From assembly GCF_002994745.2 (NCBI RefSeq), contig NC_037091.1, positions 36,520,612-36,584,611 on the forward strand: a stretch of DNA of 64,000 nt, read 5' to 3'. This document shows positions 60,723 to 64,000 of the stretch, one piece after another. The stretch is from Rosa chinensis (taxonomy: Eukaryota; Streptophyta; Magnoliopsida; Rosales; Rosaceae). How positions within the stretch are numbered: position 1 is the first letter of the stretch; every line of letters begins with the position of its first letter. A program made the translations under genes and the position numbers. Under the pieces are notes generated by a model, which searched no databases, was not told the origin of the DNA, and was given only the letters and a program-made list of their open reading frames with translations.

Positions 60723-61578
60723 GATAAACTATAGGCTAAAAAGTCACAAATGGTCGTTGAACTTTGACCCATTCGACTCTTTCGTTACTCAGTTTTTAAA
60801 AATATCACTTTAATCACTCCAAATGTTTGGCACTGTCTTTCACTTTAGTCACTATCGATAAAGCTATCATTAAACTTATGTAAAATAATGTATTATCTTA
60901 TGGATCGATATTTAATAATAAAAAAAAGATGATGCAGTGACGCTACTGATGCACTAATGTAGTGCATTTAGCTGAAGGGATTGAAGAGCAGATTGATCGA
61001 GCAAAGGGTAAAACCGTAAAATTGCAAATTTGACGTTCGGTATCAGAATGCTAATTATTATAACTTTGTGAGAAGAGAGCAACACCAGGAGTCGAACTTG
61101 TTGCTTTGCCACGACGTATGTGCTTTTTCGAGCTTCTAAGGTCGTTTCGGGGCTCAAAACTGTATTTTACTATTTTGACATCATTTTAGGTTTTCTAGTT
61201 AGTTTTGGATTTGTTTTAGGCTTGATTGTTATTTTCCATAGGGTTTGTTTTCTAGTATTTAAGCAATCTGAAACGGTTGTAGACTTTATCTTTTATATTA
61301 TTATCAATCAAATTGAGAGTTTTCTCATATTCTGGTCCACTCCAAATTTATCTGTTTTAAGGTTTATAGCTTGTAAACCCCATTACTTCTGACTGCGTCA
61401 TGCACACTCAGTTAATCATCTTCACCTTTGACCAAAAGAAAATTATTATCTTCATAGACCATCAATATTTACATTTCCCTCCCTAAAGTATAACTAATTC
61501 TCACTTATTTATTCTTATGTAATTTCATAGCGTCAAGAAATTGCAAAGCTCTTCTTTTTGTTTTGTTTTTATTGTAGT
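60723..61578. other. Intergenic stretch with one half of an inverted repeat
   Basis: 60735-60865 (GTCACAAATGGTCGTTGAAC through CTTTCACTTTAGTCACT) has a partial inverted partner at 63110-63140 (AGTGACTAAAGTGAAAGATGG). The pair may be ends of a larger element. No gene is seen. Confidence 0.55.
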
Positions 61579-61592
61579 GCTTTCTATTCCAT

Positions 61593-62641
61593 TTTTTTTT
61601 TTTTGAAGTAAATGTTCATTGCATTAGATGACCAGCCAACAAGACAGAGGCTAACATACACTTAAAATATAGAAAAATGGCAAAATAACGACCAAGCTCC
61701 TATCTAAGCCCTGTAAACTCATTACAAGTCAAGTTGACCCCGCTTTGTAAAGCAAACCCATAAACAAAGAACAACTCCGTGTCTTCTAGGGCAAAATCAT
61801 TGACTAGCATTCTCATTGGCCAGGCACGCAATTGTTGTACCAACAGAGAACCACTTCCTAGCAAACAAATAGGAGCAATTCCTTATCCATAAGCCGCTTG
61901 AAAAAAACTACCAATCTTATTCAAGATAATTGCCAACTCCAATAGCAGTCTTGATTCGAAACTATTGGTCATGGACCATAAGTCAACCTAAAAGCCCAAG
62001 AAAGTCTACAACTTAGGCCATGCCCACCTTCATCACTAAGTGACGAATGAGGGTGGCAAGGCACCCTCCTTATTGGCACACAACATAGACCCAACAGCCC
62101 CAATTTGAGCCCAGGCCCAAATATGAGCAAAGTGAGCAGAAACCCTGCCTATGCCAATCTGCCACCGCCGCTAGCTTTTTCGGCGGCCGGCCCCAATAGC
62201 ACCGCATCAGCGTCAAGTCTGGTGTCGCTGCCTCTCCGTCCAAGCCGGCAACAAAATCAGACCGAATCAAGAAGAAATCCCGATCCCTTGCATTCCAAAC
62301 AGTCTGGGCTCTGGTAGAAACTATTCCGAGCAAACTCGATCCCTATCACCGTCTTAGATCGACTCTGTTCTCCACTCCCCTCCGCCTTCAATCAGAGATC
62401 GAATAGGTCAGCCAATACGTTGCTGACCACCCGAAATCCTCCGGGATCCGACCACCCAAACCAAAAGGGATATCAACCTAAAACTGGAAACCGTGCACAA
62501 CACACCTCACTCTCGATCAGCATCGAACACGTAGCGACGTGCCAAGGCTAGACGACCATCGAGCTCCGCAAGGATTGACGGTGCGGTTCTCTGTGCTCGA
62601 CATTCCTAAGAGAAAGCGCCGCTAGGGAACACTGTGGGAAC
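61593..62641 (-). mobile_element. Retroposon with poly(A) end and 14-bp target duplication
   Basis: It begins with a T tract (61592-61604) and is flanked by GCTTTCTATTCCAT (61579-61592) and GCTTTATATTCCAT (62642-62655), matching at 13 of 14 bases. That is the signature of target-primed reverse transcription of an RNA on the minus strand. The body is GC-richer at the 5' side (62100-62620). A minus-strand ORF there (62333-62070) has no recognisable domain. It may be a 5'-truncated LINE 3' region or a non-autonomous derivative. Confidence 0.65.
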
Positions 62642-62710
62642 GCTTTATATTCCATATTGTTATGTAATTAACATGTTGAGATTTTATGGCTTTATATTGT
62701 TATTAAATAA

Positions 62711-63068
62711 TTGGGCATAAATGTTGAAATTAAAGAAAAGGAAGGTGACTCCAAGTTAATTATAGACTCTATCAACAAAAAATGTGCTTCTCCTTGGCGT
62801 CTTCGTACTCTTTTGAAAGACATCATGAGTCTGGCTAGCAATTTCGAAGCTATTTCCTTCTTTTATGTTCCCAGGGAAGCCAACTTCGTTGCTGATGCTG
62901 TTACAAATATGGGTCATAGATCTTCTACTCCTATCACTTGGTCCCAAAAGTTGTCGTTCTCTGCCTTATCTGCTTTTAATTTTGATCAGTTTAGTTTTGG
63001 TTGTAGTAGGGGCTTTAAGTTGTAATTTTCTTTCCCTTCTAAACAAAAAAACAAAAAAACAAAAAAAA
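62711..63068 (+). pseudogene. 5'-truncated LINE: RNase H end with poly(A)
   Basis: An open frame reads EGDSKLIIDSINKKCASPWR, then SFFYVPREANFVADAVTNMG, the C-terminal half of the RVT_3-type RNase H domain at the end of plant LINE ORF2, with the last catalytic Asp in VADAV. It stops at 63025, followed by an A-rich tail (AAACAAAAAAAC...) to 63068. The first catalytic Asp and everything upstream are missing, as in typical 5' truncation. Confidence 0.75.
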
Positions 63069-64000
63069 GTCATTCTCAATTTTAATAGTTTGTAACAATA
63101 ATTTTAACAGTAGTGACTAAAGTGAAAGATGGTCTTTCAGTTTAATCTGTGTTGTACGACTCAAATAACTAGAGTCAATCTGCACTTGTATATTTAAATT
63201 ACACTTGCTGATATACATTAATAGAAATATAATTACATGAATTGAGTTAATGCAAACCACTGACAATAACTCTCTACAATCTGACCTTAAAATTAGTTCC
63301 TAGAATCAAGATAATCAGATTATCAGAGGAGAAAATATTTAGTACATGGTACTAGTCGCTCTGCTAGGGTTTGCTCGTGAATTTTTGATCTACGACAAAA
63401 TTTCCTAAACTTGGTGGTTGTGCATGTCATTGCCAGCCTTGAGACTGTTTGTATATTCCTTGTATTTAATGTCAACCTAGCAGCAGAGCGGACTTTAGCG
63501 TGGAATTGGGTGTCTTTTGGTAATGGTTTGGTGTAGGACCATGTAGGTTTTGCTGGTGTTTTGGTGCGGCGCACCCAAGTGTTTCGCCCAGATCCAATAG
63601 TGAAGCTAGAAGTTGATCTCTACGTTAGTGGGGCACTCGAAAGGAACAAAATTTGAAACTTCAAATATATCAAAATTTTAATAAAAAAAAATAAAAAATT
63701 AGATTAGGTTACAGAAAGATCAACATTTTTTTAAATCACATATTTTATTAATAATTTCTAGTTTTTAGATTTTAGACAATTTTTTATATGATGGGAATAT
63801 AATTTATCTTTGAATTTTAAAACTATAAGAAAAATAGTGTTACTGTTAAAAAAAAATATAAGTCTAAAATTGCAAACACGTTTCAAACCTAGGACCAGCC
63901 AAAATATATAAACAAGCCCCTACCACTATAGCAAGTCAGTTTTTTTTTTTTTTTTAAAACAACTCAAACGCTACAACCAGTCTTTCGTGAGTCGAACTTA
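63069..64000. other. AT-rich end of the window, no supported gene
   Basis: No domain or element terminus is recognised apart from the small inverted-repeat partner at 63110-63140. Confidence 0.6.

Overview
The window looks like repeat-rich nuclear DNA of a flowering plant. Host exons are split by GT-AG introns, there is an intact plant cell-wall gene (XTH), and the bulk is plant-type mobile DNA: CACTA, hAT and Mutator-like DNA transposons, a DUF4283/RNase H LINE, Ty1/copia elements and long solo LTRs. A woody or herbaceous eudicot is likely. Rosaceae is a guess from overall repeat character, not proven here. There are no bacterial-style operons.

Layout. 24-7020 is a complete CACTA transposon (29-bp perfect inverted termini, CCC target duplication) that carries intron-containing pieces of at least three host genes: isoleucyl-tRNA synthetase, an ABCA-type ABC transporter and an alpha-amylase. 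7021-8640 holds a duplicated flank, dense (AC)n/(AT)n microsatellites and a 394-bp foldback element. 8640-14099 has no gene I can support. 14100-about 20040 is a nearly complete L1-type LINE on the minus strand. 20700-23580 is a decayed 3' half of a copia element ending in its 3' LTR. 23981-32069 contains four in-frame exons of an unrecognised host gene. Its third intron is about 7.5 kb and holds a CACTA-like fragment plus a solo LTR, inside which sits an inverted second solo LTR of the same family, inside which sits a hAT element. 33011-36278 is a third solo LTR of that family, interrupted by another hAT element. 37593-41822 is a second CACTA element of the same general family as the first, with a captured fragment of a TIR1/AFB auxin-receptor F-box gene. 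It lies inside an older (CT)n-bearing repeat. 43609-45133 has long inverted termini typical of a Mutator-like, possibly gene-capturing element. 45329-51914 is a full-length but decayed copia element on the minus strand, with two 218-bp LTRs. 52112-52534 and downstream is LINE ORF1 debris, followed by two (GA)n blocks. 55058-55622 is a small hAT element with a perfect 8-bp target duplication.

The one clearly intact host gene is an XTH (xyloglucan endotransglucosylase/hydrolase) at 57571-59297, with three exons, a TATA box and a poly(A) signal. Beyond it come a GC-rich hAT-like element (59761-60722), a retroposon with a 14-bp target duplication (61593-62641) and a 5'-truncated LINE RNase H fragment (62711-63068).

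The genes here do not form a pathway. What connects the window is layered transposition: insertions inside insertions with intact target duplications, and DNA-level capture of host exons (introns retained) by CACTA elements. Boundaries were read by eye; domain assignments are from motif recognition, with no database search.
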